64,000 nt of DNA from the NCBI GenBank assembly GCA_035633255.1, contig DASQFD010000002.1:1-64000 (forward strand), in the 5' to 3' direction. Below are positions 16,697 to 25,238 of the stretch, piece after piece; within the stretch, counting starts at the first letter, position 1, and each line of letters opens with the position of its first letter. The translations under genes and the position numbers were made by a program. Below the pieces are notes generated by a model. It searched no databases. It had not been told where the DNA came from and was given only the letters and a program-made list of their open reading frames with translations. The DNA comes from DASQFD01 sp035633255. Its GTDB lineage: Bacteria > Actinomycetota > Actinomycetes > Actinomycetales > Dermatophilaceae.

Positions 16697-18360
16697 GCGC
16701 TCCGGACGGCTCCGGGCTGGACTGGCGCGGGGGGGTGGGTGGGGTCAGCGTCGCCCTCGACGAGCTCGGACGGGCGGCGTCGGTGCTGTCGGCGGCCGCC
16801 GGCGACGTCCTCGACGACGTCGCCGGCCTGGCCGCGACCACGACGGCCGCGGTCCTGGACGGGGTGTGGTGCGACCTGTCCTCCGTGGCGCCCGAGGTGC
16901 TGCTCGGGGCGCGGCGGGTGGATGCGGCGGTGGGCCGGGTGGTGGGCCCGGCCGGAGCGACCGGCGCGGCCGCCGACCTCATCGCGCTCGCCGCCGCGAC
17001 CGTGGCGGCGGCGGAGGGGTATGCCGCTGCCGACCGGGCGGTGGCCGCGGCCGGCGACGCCGCCGCGGACGGCGTGATGGCGCTGGCGGCCCTCGGCCTT
17101 CCCCTCGTCCTCGCGGGCACGGTCACCGCGGCAGGGGTTCGGCTCGTCTCGGGCGGTGTGGTCGTGACGCCCGCCGAGGTGGCGGCGCTCGACCGGGCCG
17201 TCCACGAGCACCCGTGGCTCGTGGACCTCGTCGCCGCCGGCGCGCAGGGGTTCGTCGCCGGGCTGGCGGCGCTGGGCCCCGGTGCCGGCTGGGCGCTGGC
17301 GGTGGCCTGTGCCGCGGACGGGCGGCCGTTCCCCCCACGGACCGACGCGCAGGCGGTGGGCGTCCTCGCCGCCGTGGGCGCGCTGGGCGGGCGGCTCGAC
17401 GAGTCGCCCGACGGCGTCGCCGCCGTGCCCGTGGTGCGGCAGGTGACGACGGTGGTGGTCGGTGTCGACGGCGGGGAGGGCAGGGACGGCAGGGACGGTG
17501 GGGACGGCGGGGACGGCGGGGGCGCGATCCCGGCGCCGCGCGGCGTCGGCGACCTCCTGGCCGGGGACGTCGCCCTCGGGCAGGCGCCGGGCCGGGTCCG
17601 GGTCGTGGAGGTGCCCCAGCACGACGGCTCGTCGGCGTGGGTGGTCCAGCTTCCCGGCACGCAGGAGTGGGCCCCGACGGCCGGGTCCAACCCGGTCGAC
17701 CTGACCACCGACGTGCGCGCCATGGCCGGCGACGCCACGGTCCTGGCCGCCGGGGCCGCCCGGGCCCTCGCGCTCGCCCAGGCGGCGACCGGCCGCGACA
17801 CCCGCCGGGAGCCGGTCCTGCTGACGGGGCACAGCCAGGGCGGCATCGTCGCGGCCGCGCTGGCCAGCGACGCGGACTTCGGCCGCCGGCACCGGGTCAC
17901 CGGTCTCCTCGTCGCCGGCGCCCCGGTCGCCGGGTTCCCGGTGCCCGCCACGGTGTCCGTGCTCGCGCTGGAGCACCGCCGCGACCCGGTGCCCCGCCTG
18001 GACGGCCTCGCCAACCCCGACCGGGCCGGCTGGACCACCGTGACGCGGGACCTGCCGCGCGCCGCCGACGGCGGAAGTGCCGGTGCGTCACATGCGGGCG
18101 AGCGCTACGTCGAGACCGGCCGGGCGGTCGACCGCCTCCCCGCGGGCGAGGTGCCGTCCCTGGACGCCTGGCGGCGCTCCGCCGCGCCGTTCCTCGCGCT
18201 TGGGGCCGGGCCGGGCGCCGCCCCGGGCGCCGCCTCCGGTGCCTCGTCGGGCGCTGTGCCCGGCGCCTCCCCGGGCGCCTTCCCGGGGGTCGGCGAGCCA
18301 CCGCCGGTGGTCGTGCGGGAGTTCACCGTCGAGCGGGGGTGGCAGAATGCCCGCCCGTGA
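16693..18360 (+). CDS. Alpha/beta-hydrolase (lipase-like) protein with helical N-terminal domain
   Basis: A 555-residue protein. The first 90 residues are helical and Ala-rich (another WXG-like hairpin is possible), then a hydrophobic Ala-rich region to about 250, a low-complexity Gly/Asp linker near 260-275, and an alpha/beta-hydrolase domain with nucleophile elbow LLTGHSQGGIVAAA (S381). A Pro/Gly/Ala repeat follows near 500-535. No clear signal peptide is visible. With the small WXG-like protein upstream it resembles WXG-domain effectors of type VII systems, but a housekeeping esterase is possible. Substrate unknown. Confidence 0.7.
   Translation: MSAPDGSGLDWRGGVGGVSVALDELGRAASVLSAAAGDVLDDVAGLAATTTAAVLDGVWCDLSSVAPEVLLGARRVDAAVGRVVGPAGATGAAADLIALAAATVAAAEGYAAADRAVAAAGDAAADGVMALAALGLPLVLAGTVTAAGVRLVSGGVVVTPAEVAALDRAVHEHPWLVDLVAAGAQGFVAGLAALGPGAGWALAVACAADGRPFPPRTDAQAVGVLAAVGALGGRLDESPDGVAAVPVVRQVTTVVVGVDGGEGRDGRDGGDGGDGGGAIPAPRGVGDLLAGDVALGQAPGRVRVVEVPQHDGSSAWVVQLPGTQEWAPTAGSNPVDLTTDVRAMAGDATVLAAGAARALALAQAATGRDTRREPVLLTGHSQGGIVAAALASDADFGRRHRVTGLLVAGAPVAGFPVPATVSVLALEHRRDPVPRLDGLANPDRAGWTTVTRDLPRAADGGSAGASHAGERYVETGRAVDRLPAGEVPSLDAWRRSAAPFLALGAGPGAAPGAASGASSGAVPGASPGAFPGVGEPPPVVVREFTVERGWQNARP
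17465..17523 (+). repeat. GGGACGG-type tandem repeat coding the Gly/Asp linker
   Basis: Short imperfect repeats of GGGACGGC, GGGACGGT and GGGACGGCG encode the DGRDGGDGGDGGG linker between the helical and hydrolase parts of the lipase-like protein. Copy number is likely to vary between strains. Confidence 0.6.
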
Positions 18361-20204
18361 ACCCGTCCACGGCCGCGGCCACCGTGATCGTGGACGAGCT
18401 GGTCCGCGGCGGGGTGCGCGAGGTCGTGGTCTGCCCCGGTTCCCGGTCCGCCCCCCTCGCGTATGCCGTGCAGGCCGCGGAGCGGGCCGGTCGCCTCCGC
18501 CTGCACGTGCGGGTGGACGAGCGCAGCGCGGGCTTCCTCGCGCTCGGCCTGGCCAAGGGCGCCGGTGTCCCCGCGGTGGTGGTGACGACGTCCGGCACCG
18601 CGGTCGCGAACCTCCACCCCGCGGTGCTCGAGGCCTCCCACGCGGCGGTCCCCATGGTGGTGCTCACGGCGGACCGACCCCACGAGCTGCGCGGCACGGG
18701 GGCGAACCAGACGACGGTCCAGCCGGGCATCTTCGGTGGCGCGGTGCGGTGGTCGGCCGACCTCCCGGCGCCGGAGGAGCGGGCCGGGCAGGTGGCGGGC
18801 TGGCGAGCGGTCACCTGCCGGGCCCTCGCCGCCTCCCGCGGGCTCCTCGGGGGACGGCCGGGGCCGGTCCACGTCGACGTCGCGTTCCGGGAGCCGCTCG
18901 TCCCCGACCGGGCGGACGGCGCCGAGCCCTGGCCCGAGCCCCTGGAGGGCCGGCCGGGCGGCACGCCGTGGGTCGCCCTGCCCGCGCCGGCCGAGGTCGG
19001 CCTGCCCGCGCCGGCCGGGGCGACCGGCTCGCTGTCGGCCTCCCCGGTGACCGGCTCCGGGCCCGGCTCCGTGCCCGCCCCTCCGGTGCCCGACGTCGAG
19101 CGCACCCTCGTCGTGGTCGGCGACCTCGGCGACGACGCCACCGGGGCGCGGCGGGCCGACCTCGCGGTCGCCTGGGCCGCCCGGCGCGGGTACCCGGTCG
19201 TGGCCGAGCCCTTCGCCGGTGGTGGTGACCCGCCCGACCGGTCGGTCCGGCCGGTGCTCCCGCACGGGCCGCTGCTGCTCACCGACGCCGCCTTCCTCGA
19301 CGCCCACGCCCCGGAGCGCGTCCTCGTCGTCGGGCGCCCCACCCTGAGCCGTGCCGTCGCCGCCCTCGTGCGCCGGCCCGGCGTGCGCGTCGAGGTCGTG
19401 ACGGCCGACCCGGAGTGGGCCGACCCGTCAGCGCTCGCCGCGGCAGCGCACCCCTTCGCCTCGCTCACCGCGGAGGGCGGCGAGCGGCCGGCCGCGGCCC
19501 GCGGCGCGTGGGCGCTCGCGTGGCACGACGCCGGCGCCCTTGTCGCCGCGGCGGTCGAGGCGGCGCTGGCCGACGGGCGCCTGCCCTGGCCCACCGGGCT
19601 CGCCGTCGCGGCCACCCTGGGGCGGGCCCTTCCGGCCGGCGCGCGGCTGGTCGCCGGGTCCTCCAACGCGGTGCGCGACCTCGACCTCGGGCTGGTCGCC
19701 GTCCCGGCCGGGGTCCGGGTGCTCGGCAACCGCGGCCTCGCCGGTATCGACGGGCTGCTCTCCACCGCGAGCGGCGTGGCGCTGGCCTGCGGCCGGCCGA
19801 CCTACGCCTGGCTCGGCGACCTCACGTTCCTGCACGACCTCGCCGGCCTGCGCGTGGCGCCCGGCGAGCCGGCCGCGGACCTGACCGTCCTGGTGACCAA
19901 CGACGACGGCGGTGGGATCTTCGCGACCCTGGAGCACGGCGAGCCCGAGCGGGCCGCGGACGCCGAGCGGGTGGTGGCGACCCCCACGGGGGCCGACCTC
20001 GGGGCGCTGACGCGGGCGCACCGCATACCGCACCTGCTGGTGACCACGCCGGAGGAGCTGGCCGAGGAGCTCGCCGCAGCGCCCTCGGGGACGCACGTCG
20101 TCGAGGTCCGGGTGGACCGCGCCTCGCACCGGCCGGCCCACGCGACGCTGCGCGCCGTCGCGGCGGCGGCCCTGTCGGCGGCACCGTCGGCGGCACCGTC
20201 CTGA
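18357..20204 (+). CDS. menD: 2-Succinyl-5-enolpyruvyl-6-hydroxy-3-cyclohexene-1-carboxylate synthase
   Basis: Thiamine-diphosphate enzyme that adds a succinyl semialdehyde unit from 2-oxoglutarate to isochorismate, the first committed menaquinone step. The 615-residue protein has VVCPGSRSAPLAYAV, the VRVDERSAGF glutamate region, TTSGTAVANLHPAV, ADRPHELRGTGANQT, and C-terminal cofactor motifs GNRGLAGIDGLLSTASG and TNDDGGGIFATLEHG. It is somewhat long because of Ala/Pro-rich insertions near 195-240 and at the C-terminus. The GTG overlaps the lipase stop by 4 bp; CAGAAT 8 bases before it may add an internal leaderless promoter. Confidence 0.94.
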   Translation: MNPSTAAATVIVDELVRGGVREVVVCPGSRSAPLAYAVQAAERAGRLRLHVRVDERSAGFLALGLAKGAGVPAVVVTTSGTAVANLHPAVLEASHAAVPMVVLTADRPHELRGTGANQTTVQPGIFGGAVRWSADLPAPEERAGQVAGWRAVTCRALAASRGLLGGRPGPVHVDVAFREPLVPDRADGAEPWPEPLEGRPGGTPWVALPAPAEVGLPAPAGATGSLSASPVTGSGPGSVPAPPVPDVERTLVVVGDLGDDATGARRADLAVAWAARRGYPVVAEPFAGGGDPPDRSVRPVLPHGPLLLTDAAFLDAHAPERVLVVGRPTLSRAVAALVRRPGVRVEVVTADPEWADPSALAAAAHPFASLTAEGGERPAAARGAWALAWHDAGALVAAAVEAALADGRLPWPTGLAVAATLGRALPAGARLVAGSSNAVRDLDLGLVAVPAGVRVLGNRGLAGIDGLLSTASGVALACGRPTYAWLGDLTFLHDLAGLRVAPGEPAADLTVLVTNDDGGGIFATLEHGEPERAADAERVVATPTGADLGALTRAHRIPHLLVTTPEELAEELAAAPSGTHVVEVRVDRASHRPAHATLRAVAAAALSAAPSAAPS

Positions 20205-20237
20205 CGCCGGGCGGCGCCCGGTCCGCCCTCCCGCAGG

Positions 20238-21575
20238 TCAGCGCCCGGAGAGGGCGTCGCGCATCGGCAGCAGCTTGGCGTCCGACTCGGCGAGCTCGTC
20301 CTCGGGGTCGGACCCGGCGACGATCCCGCAGCCCGCGAACAGCCGCATCCGGGCCGGGTCGGCCGGGTCCACCGCCCCGCAGCGCAGCGCGATGCCCCAC
20401 TCGCCGTCGCCCCCCGCGTCGATCCACCCCACGGGCCCGGCGTAGCGGCCCCGGTCGAGGTGCTCGAGCTCGGCGAGCACCGCCTCGGCCTCGCCCCGCG
20501 GCGTGCCGCACACGGCGGCGCTGGGGTGCAGGGCCGCGGCCAGCGCCAGGGAGCTGGTGTCGTCGGCGAGCACCCCGGTGACGTCGGTGGCCAGGTGCAT
20601 GACGTTGCGCAGGTGGAGCACGAACGGCGACTCGGGCACGTTGGTCGAGGAGCAGTGCGGCGCCAGCGCCTCGGCGACCGAGCGCACGGCGTACTCGTGC
20701 TCCTCGAGGTCCTTCGACGAGCGCGCGAGCGACGCCGCGAGCGCGAGGTCGTGGGCGTCGTCACCGGTGCGGCGGATCGTCCCCGCGAGGACGCGCGAGG
20801 TCACCAGGCCCTTCTCGCGGCGCACCAGCATCTCCGGGGTGGCCCCCACCAGCCCGTCGACGGAGAAGACCCACGTCGCCGGGTAGCGCTCGGCCAGCCG
20901 CCCGAGCACCCAGCGGACGTCGACCGGCGACCCGGTCCGCACCTCCAGGTCGCGTGCCAGCACCACCTTGTCGAGCCGCCCGTCCGCGATCCGCCCGACC
21001 GCCTCGGCGACCGCCCCCGCCCAGTGGGCCGGCTCCAGCGCGCCGTCGGCGAAGCGGACGTCCTCCGGCGGCAGGGGGGCCGAGCAGCGGCGCGGGCGCC
21101 GGCTCACCGGGACGGCGCTCCCCACGCCGGCCGTGGTGACCCACCAGGTGTCCCCGCGCCGGCCGACCAGGACCTCCGGCACGAGCAGGGTGGCCCCCGC
21201 GGGTGACCCGGCGGCATACGACACCGACCCGAAGGCGACCGGCCCCGTCCCGGGCGCCGACACGGGGTCCCGGACCACCGCCGAGGCGGCCGCCCGCTCC
21301 CACCAGTCGCCGAGGGCCGCGAACCGGTCCGGTCCGTGCGCGGTCGCCTCGGCGGCCCGCCCCCAGCCGACCAGCCCCTCACCGCGCCGCACCCACGACA
21401 CCAGGTCGGGGGCGGCGTCCGGCGGCAGCAGGTCGAGCAGCGCCGTGCCCGCCTCGGGGGAGAGCGGGACGGTGCGGGTCACCAGGGGTGCCGGGACACG
21501 CGCGAGGAGGGGTATGCCGGCCGGCGAGCCGACCGGGGCGGTCGCGTCGCCGTCGGGGGAGGGGAGGGACGACAT
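20238..21575 (-). CDS. menF: Isochorismate synthase
   Basis: Chorismate-utilising enzyme that makes isochorismate for menaquinone. The 445-residue protein has the family core: [89 protein letters not shown] and the C-terminal [21 protein letters not shown]. An isochorismate role, rather than anthranilate or salicylate synthesis, is supported by the men genes on both sides. It is divergent from menG; TACCCT lies 7 bases before its ATG. Confidence 0.92.
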   Translation of the reverse strand: MSSLPSPDGDATAPVGSPAGIPLLARVPAPLVTRTVPLSPEAGTALLDLLPPDAAPDLVSWVRRGEGLVGWGRAAEATAHGPDRFAALGDWWERAAASAVVRDPVSAPGTGPVAFGSVSYAAGSPAGATLLVPEVLVGRRGDTWWVTTAGVGSAVPVSRRPRRCSAPLPPEDVRFADGALEPAHWAGAVAEAVGRIADGRLDKVVLARDLEVRTGSPVDVRWVLGRLAERYPATWVFSVDGLVGATPEMLVRREKGLVTSRVLAGTIRRTGDDAHDLALAASLARSSKDLEEHEYAVRSVAEALAPHCSSTNVPESPFVLHLRNVMHLATDVTGVLADDTSSLALAAALHPSAAVCGTPRGEAEAVLAELEHLDRGRYAGPVGWIDAGGDGEWGIALRCGAVDPADPARMRLFAGCGIVAGSDPEDELAESDAKLLPMRDALSGR

Positions 21576-21582
21576 CCCCCCA

Positions 21583-21588
21583 AGGGTA
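21583..21588 (-). promoter_or_regulatory. Leaderless -10 (TACCCT) for menF
   Basis: TACCCT on the minus strand ends 7 bases before the ATG at 21575, in the short divergent gap with menG. Confidence 0.5.
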
Positions 21589-21611
21589 ACCGCGGTGGGA
21601 GGATGAGCGGC

Positions 21612-22310
21612 ATGAGCCGCGCCTCCCTCGACAAGGACCCGCGTGACGTCGCGGCGATGTTCGACGACGTCGCTCAGCGCTACGACGTCACCAACGACGT
21701 GCTCTCCCTCGGCCAGGACCGCCTCTGGCGCCGGGCCGTCGTCGCCGCGGCGGACGCCCGGAGCGGAGAGCGGGTGCTCGACCTCGCGGCCGGGACGGGC
21801 ACGTCGAGCGAGCCGTTCGCCGACCTGGGGGCGCACGTGGTCCCCGCCGACTTCTCCCTGGGGATGCTCCGAGCGGGTCACGACCGCCGCGCCGACCTGC
21901 CCTTCACCGCGGCCGACGCCATGTGGCTGCCGTTCGGCGAGCACTCCTTCGACGTGGTGACGATGTCGTTCGGGCTGCGCAACGTCGCCGACCCCGACGT
22001 GGCGCTGCGGGACCTCCTGCGGGTCACCCGGCCGGGTGGCCGCCTCGTCCTCTGCGAGTTCAGCCAGCCGGTGAACCCGACGTTCCGCGCCGTCTACACG
22101 CGCTACCTCGTCCGGTCGCTCCCCGCGATCGCCCGACGGGTCAGCTCCAACCCGGAGTCCTACGTCTACCTGGCGGAGTCGATCCAGGCGTGGCCCGCGC
22201 AGGAGGACATGGCGCGGCGGATCGCCGCCGCCGGGTGGGGTGAGGTGGAGTGGCGCAACCTGTCCGGGGGCGTGGTCGCGGTGCACCGGGCGCACAAGCC
22301 CGCGGCCTGA
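21612..22310 (+). CDS. menG: Demethylmenaquinone methyltransferase
   Basis: SAM-dependent C-methyltransferase that turns demethylmenaquinone into menaquinone (MenG/UbiE family). The 232-residue protein contains [22 protein letters not shown], motif [19 protein letters not shown], the [24 protein letters not shown] block and [18 protein letters not shown] chose the ATG at 21612 because GGGAGG lies about 9 bases upstream; the ATG at 21603 touches that site directly. Opposite menF, it closes the men set together with the reductase downstream. Confidence 0.92.
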   Translation: MSRASLDKDPRDVAAMFDDVAQRYDVTNDVLSLGQDRLWRRAVVAAADARSGERVLDLAAGTGTSSEPFADLGAHVVPADFSLGMLRAGHDRRADLPFTAADAMWLPFGEHSFDVVTMSFGLRNVADPDVALRDLLRVTRPGGRLVLCEFSQPVNPTFRAVYTRYLVRSLPAIARRVSSNPESYVYLAESIQAWPAQEDMARRIAAAGWGEVEWRNLSGGVVAVHRAHKPAA

Positions 22311-22357
22311 GCCCGACCCCGGGATCGCCGGACCCGCGGACCTCCTCGACACCCCGG

Positions 22358-22372
22358 CACCGGGGCCCGGTG
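22358..22372. repeat. 15-bp perfect palindrome
   Basis: CACCGGGGCCCGGTG lies 47 bases after the menG stop and could fold into a stable stem. There is no T-run, so it is not a canonical terminator; the rest of the 22311-22480 gap shows nothing recognisable. Confidence 0.45.
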
Positions 22373-22486
22373 CGGAGGCCCGCCGGCGGCGACGGCCCCG
22401 GGCAGCGAGACGCTGACCAGCGAGGTCGTGACCGAGTCGACACCGCCCCGGGCCCTCCCGGATGAGATCGGCCCCCAGGGCCGACC

Positions 22487-22517
22487 TAGACTTCGAGCGT
22501 TCGTGATTGCGTTCACA
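22487..22517 (+). promoter_or_regulatory. Promoter and CRP/FNR-like site upstream of menJ
   Basis: A -10-like TAGACT (22487-22492) is followed by CGTGATTGCGTTCACA (22502-22517), which matches nine of ten fixed positions of the CRP-type consensus TGTGA-N6-TCACA. Placed just after the presumed transcription start it would act as a repressor site; a different start is possible. Binding is inferred from the consensus alone. Confidence 0.45.
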
Positions 22518-22532
22518 AGCGAAGGTCCTGCC

Positions 22533-23873
22533 TTGACGATCCCTGCCACCGAGCCGGTCCCGGCCGCCCCGCGTGCCACCGGCCGCCCCACCGACCGGGC
22601 CGACGTCGTCGTCGTCGGAGCCGGCCCCGCCGGGTCCTCGACCGCGGCGTACCTGGCCATGGCCGGGCTGGACGTCCTGCTGCTGGAGAAGAGCCGGTTC
22701 CCCCGCGAGAAGGTGTGCGGTGACGGGCTCACCCCGCGCGCGGTCAGGGAACTGGTCAGCCTCGGGGTCCCGCACCCCGAGGAGGAGGGCTGGATCCGCA
22801 ACCACGGCCTGCGGATCATCGGTGGCGGCATGCGCCTGGCGCTGCCGTGGCCGGACCTGGCGTCCTTCCCGCCCTACGGCCTGGTGCGCACCCGTCACGA
22901 CTTCGACGACATCCTCGCCCGGCACGCGGTCAAGCACGGCGCCCGGCTGCGCGAGGCCACCACCGTGACGGGGCCCGTCCTCGACGAGCGCACCGGTGCG
23001 CTCGTCGGCGTGACCGCACGGGAGAGCGACGAGCAGGGCCGCCCGACGGGAGGCGAGCTCCGCTTCGAGGCGCCCCTCGTCGTCGCCGCCGACGGCAACT
23101 CCTCGCGGCTCTCCCTCGCCGTCGGCCGGGAGAAGCGCGAGGACCGCCCGATGGGCGTGGCGGTCCGCACGTACTTCGCCAGCCCCCGGCACGAGGACGA
23201 CTACCTCGAGTCGTGGCTGGAGCTGTGGTCCACCGACGCCGACGGCCGGCGGGTGCTCCTCCCCGGCTACGGCTGGATCTTCGGCGTCGGCGACGGCACG
23301 TCCAACGTCGGCCTCGGCATCCTCAACACCAGCAGCGCCTTCGGCCGCACCGACTACAAGGACGTCATGCGGCGCTGGGTCGCGACCATGCCGGCCGAGT
23401 GGGAGTTCTCCGACGCGACCATGACCGGGCCGATCCGCGGTGCGGCGCTGCCCATGGGGTTCAACCGCCAGCCGCACTACGACCAGGGACTCCTGCTCGT
23501 CGGCGACGCCGGCGGCATGGTCAACCCGTTCAACGGGGAGGGCATCGCCTACGCCATGGAGTCGGCCCGCCTGGCCTCGGAGGTGGTGGCGCAGGCCTTC
23601 GCCCGCGGGGACGACGCGGCGCGCGAGCGGGTCCTGCAGACCTACCCCGCGGTCATGAAGGACGACCTCGGCGGCTACTTCACGCTCGGACGCTGGTTCG
23701 CACACATGATCGGCAACCCCGAGGTGATGCGCCTCGCCGTCAAGTACGGACTGCCCCGCACCACGTTGATGAAGCTGCTGCTGAAGATCATGGCCAACCT
23801 CGCCGAGCCCCACGGGGGTGACGCGTCCGACCGCGTGGTCAACGCCCTGTCCGCGATGGCACCGGACGCATGA
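22533..23873 (+). CDS. menJ: Menaquinone/geranylgeranyl reductase family FAD protein
   Basis: A 446-residue FAD-dependent reductase of the geranylgeranyl reductase family; mycobacterial MenJ partly saturates the menaquinone side chain. Features are the FAD motif VVVGAGPAGSSTAAYLA, FPREKVCGDGLTPRAV (the CGDG signature), and LLVGDAGGMVNPFNGEGIAYAMESA. I chose the TTG at 22533 because GAAGG lies 7 bases upstream and the FAD fold begins soon after; the frame is open to 22428 but that part is unlike the family. It lies between menG and the complex I operon, consistent with quinone maturation. Confidence 0.85.
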   Translation: MTIPATEPVPAAPRATGRPTDRADVVVVGAGPAGSSTAAYLAMAGLDVLLLEKSRFPREKVCGDGLTPRAVRELVSLGVPHPEEEGWIRNHGLRIIGGGMRLALPWPDLASFPPYGLVRTRHDFDDILARHAVKHGARLREATTVTGPVLDERTGALVGVTARESDEQGRPTGGELRFEAPLVVAADGNSSRLSLAVGREKREDRPMGVAVRTYFASPRHEDDYLESWLELWSTDADGRRVLLPGYGWIFGVGDGTSNVGLGILNTSSAFGRTDYKDVMRRWVATMPAEWEFSDATMTGPIRGAALPMGFNRQPHYDQGLLLVGDAGGMVNPFNGEGIAYAMESARLASEVVAQAFARGDDAARERVLQTYPAVMKDDLGGYFTLGRWFAHMIGNPEVMRLAVKYGLPRTTLMKLLLKIMANLAEPHGGDASDRVVNALSAMAPDA

Positions 23874-23925
23874 GCGCCTGCCGCACCCTGCGCACGGCCC
23901 CGCGAGACTTCCCCGCGCCGGAGCC

Positions 23926-23931
23926 TAGGAT
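23926..23931 (+). promoter_or_regulatory. Leaderless -10 (TAGGAT) for the complex I operon leader ORF
   Basis: TAGGAT lies 7 bases before a GTG at 23939. This is the best promoter candidate for the complex I operon, as no comparable element lies nearer nuoA. Confidence 0.5.
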
Positions 23932-23938
23932 GTGGCCG

Positions 23939-24139
23939 GTGACCGGCGCAGACGCCTCGTATGCCGTGGGCCACCGCCCGCGCCGGCCGCACCACGGTGC
24001 CCGGCGCGGCACCGAGCAGCGTGGCAACCAGCAGCATGGCAACCAGCAGCATGGCAACCAGCACCGTGGCAACCAGCACCGTGGCAACCGGCACCGTGGG
24101 ACCGAGCAGCAGGGCACCGAAAGGGAGGCGCACCGATGA
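23939..24139 (+). CDS. Small repeat-coded ORF leading the complex I operon
   Basis: A 66-residue reading frame starting at a GTG with the leaderless spacing used elsewhere and ending in an ATGA overlap with nuoA. The same frame also extends upstream to an ATG at 23870 that overlaps the menJ stop as ATGA, so two starts are possible. After a basic, Arg/Pro-rich head, residues 23-62 are eight pentapeptides such as RGNQQ, HGNQQ, RGNQH and RGTEQ. It has no hydrophobic segment and resembles no protein I recognise. It may be a regulatory leader peptide, a disordered protein or a chance frame over a DNA repeat; the ATGA coupling favours translation. Confidence 0.5.
   Translation: MTGADASYAVGHRPRRPHHGARRGTEQRGNQQHGNQQHGNQHRGNQHRGNRHRGTEQQGTEREAHR
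24005..24124 (+). repeat. Eight-copy 15-bp tandem repeat
   Basis: Eight imperfect 15-bp units (for example CGTGGCAACCAGCAC and CATGGCAACCAGCAG) fill 120 bp immediately before nuoA. The middle units are nearly identical, the outer ones diverged. The array is in frame as Arg/His-Gly-Asn/Thr-Gln/Glu-Gln/His pentapeptides and has lower GC than its surroundings. Confidence 0.85.
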
Positions 24140-24504
24140 GCGACTTCAACTTCTACACCCCGGTCCTGCTGCTCGTCGGGCTCGGGGCGGCCTTCGCCGT
24201 GCTCTCCGTGGGGACCAGCCTCGTCGTCGGGCCGAAGCGCTACAACCGCGCGAAGATGGAGGCCTACGAGTGCGGCATCCAGCCCACGCCGCGGGCCGAG
24301 GGCGGCGGGCGCATCCCGATCAAGTACTTCATCACCGCCATGCTGTTCATCATCTTCGACATCGAGTCGGTGTTCCTCTACCCCTTCGCCGTCGCCTTCG
24401 ACCAGCTGGGGCTCTTCGCCCTCATCGAGATGGTCCTGTTCGTGCTGACGGTCTTCGTCGCCTATGCCTACGTCTGGCGCCGGGGCGGGCTGGAGTGGGA
24501 CTGA
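24136..24504 (+). CDS. nuoA: NADH-quinone oxidoreductase subunit A
   Basis: Three-helix membrane subunit (122 residues) of proton-pumping complex I at the junction of the peripheral arm and membrane arm. The family marks are YECGIQP with the loop cysteine, and the [12 protein letters not shown] segment with its conserved acidic residues. An AAGGGAGG site about 7 bases before the ATG supports the start; it also overlaps the leader ORF stop as ATGA. First gene of a 14-subunit operon in standard order. Confidence 0.95.
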   Translation: MSDFNFYTPVLLLVGLGAAFAVLSVGTSLVVGPKRYNRAKMEAYECGIQPTPRAEGGGRIPIKYFITAMLFIIFDIESVFLYPFAVAFDQLGLFALIEMVLFVLTVFVAYAYVWRRGGLEWD

Positions 24505-24623
24505 CTGCCCGGCCCGCGCTCGCGCCGGCACCGGGCGCCACGCCGCCCGGACCGCCGCCCCGACCGCCGGCCCCGACCCACGCTCGACTCCACCGACCCG
24601 CACGACACCCCTAGGACGGACCC

Positions 24624-25238
24624 ATGGGACTCGAGGAGAAGCTGCCCGCCGGCTTCGTGCTCACGACGCTGGAGAACGTCGTGGGCTACATGCGCAAGGC
24701 CTCGATCTGGCCGGCCACCTTCGGGCTGGCCTGCTGTGCCATCGAGATGATGGCCGTCGGCACTCCCGACTACGACATCGCCCGCTTCGGGATGGAGCGC
24801 TTCTCGGCCACGCCGCGCCAGGCGGACCTGATGATCGTCGCGGGGCGGGTCAGCCAGAAGATGGCGCCGGTGGTGCGGCAGGTCTACGACCAGATGCCCA
24901 ACCCGAAGTGGGTCATCTCCATGGGCGTCTGCGCCAGCTCGGGCGGGATGTTCAACAACTACGCCATCGTCCAGGGCGTGGACCACATCGTCCCGGTCGA
25001 CATCTACCTGCCCGGCTGCCCGCCACGCCCGGAGATGCTCCTCAACGCCATCATCGAGCTGCACAAGCAGATCCAGTCGAGCAAGCTGGGCGTCAACCGG
25101 GTCGCCGCCGCGCGCGCCGCGGAGGCGGCGGCGCTCTCCGCGACGCCCGTGGCGCTCCAGCCGCCGACCCACGACCACGGCGTCCCCGCCGCCGCCACGC
25201 CGCTCGCGGCCACTCCCGGACGGAACCTCCTCGCATGA
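24624..25238 (+). CDS. nuoB: NADH-quinone oxidoreductase subunit B
   Basis: Carries the terminal [4Fe-4S] cluster N2 that passes electrons to menaquinone. The 204-residue protein shows the tandem cysteines in [13 protein letters not shown], a third in [11 protein letters not shown] and the fourth in [13 protein letters not shown]-terminal Ala-rich tail of about 40 residues extends past the usual end. A 119-bp gap with no other visible gene separates it from nuoA, unusual in an operon that is otherwise overlapped; an AGGACGG site precedes the ATG. Confidence 0.95.
   Translation: MGLEEKLPAGFVLTTLENVVGYMRKASIWPATFGLACCAIEMMAVGTPDYDIARFGMERFSATPRQADLMIVAGRVSQKMAPVVRQVYDQMPNPKWVISMGVCASSGGMFNNYAIVQGVDHIVPVDIYLPGCPPRPEMLLNAIIELHKQIQSSKLGVNRVAAARAAEAAALSATPVALQPPTHDHGVPAAATPLAATPGRNLLA

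Noticed and set aside
22358..22372. An intrinsic terminator after menG
   Set aside because: The palindrome is perfect but no T-run follows, so it is recorded only as a repeat.
22428..22532. An upstream start for the menJ gene at 22428
   Set aside because: The extra 35 residues are unlike the FAD family, would place the -10 and CRP-like site inside the gene, and the TTG at 22533 has a good ribosome site.
24005..24124. A CRISPR array in the 15-bp repeats before nuoA
   Set aside because: The units are contiguous with no spacers and are far shorter than CRISPR repeats; they are a simple tandem repeat in frame.
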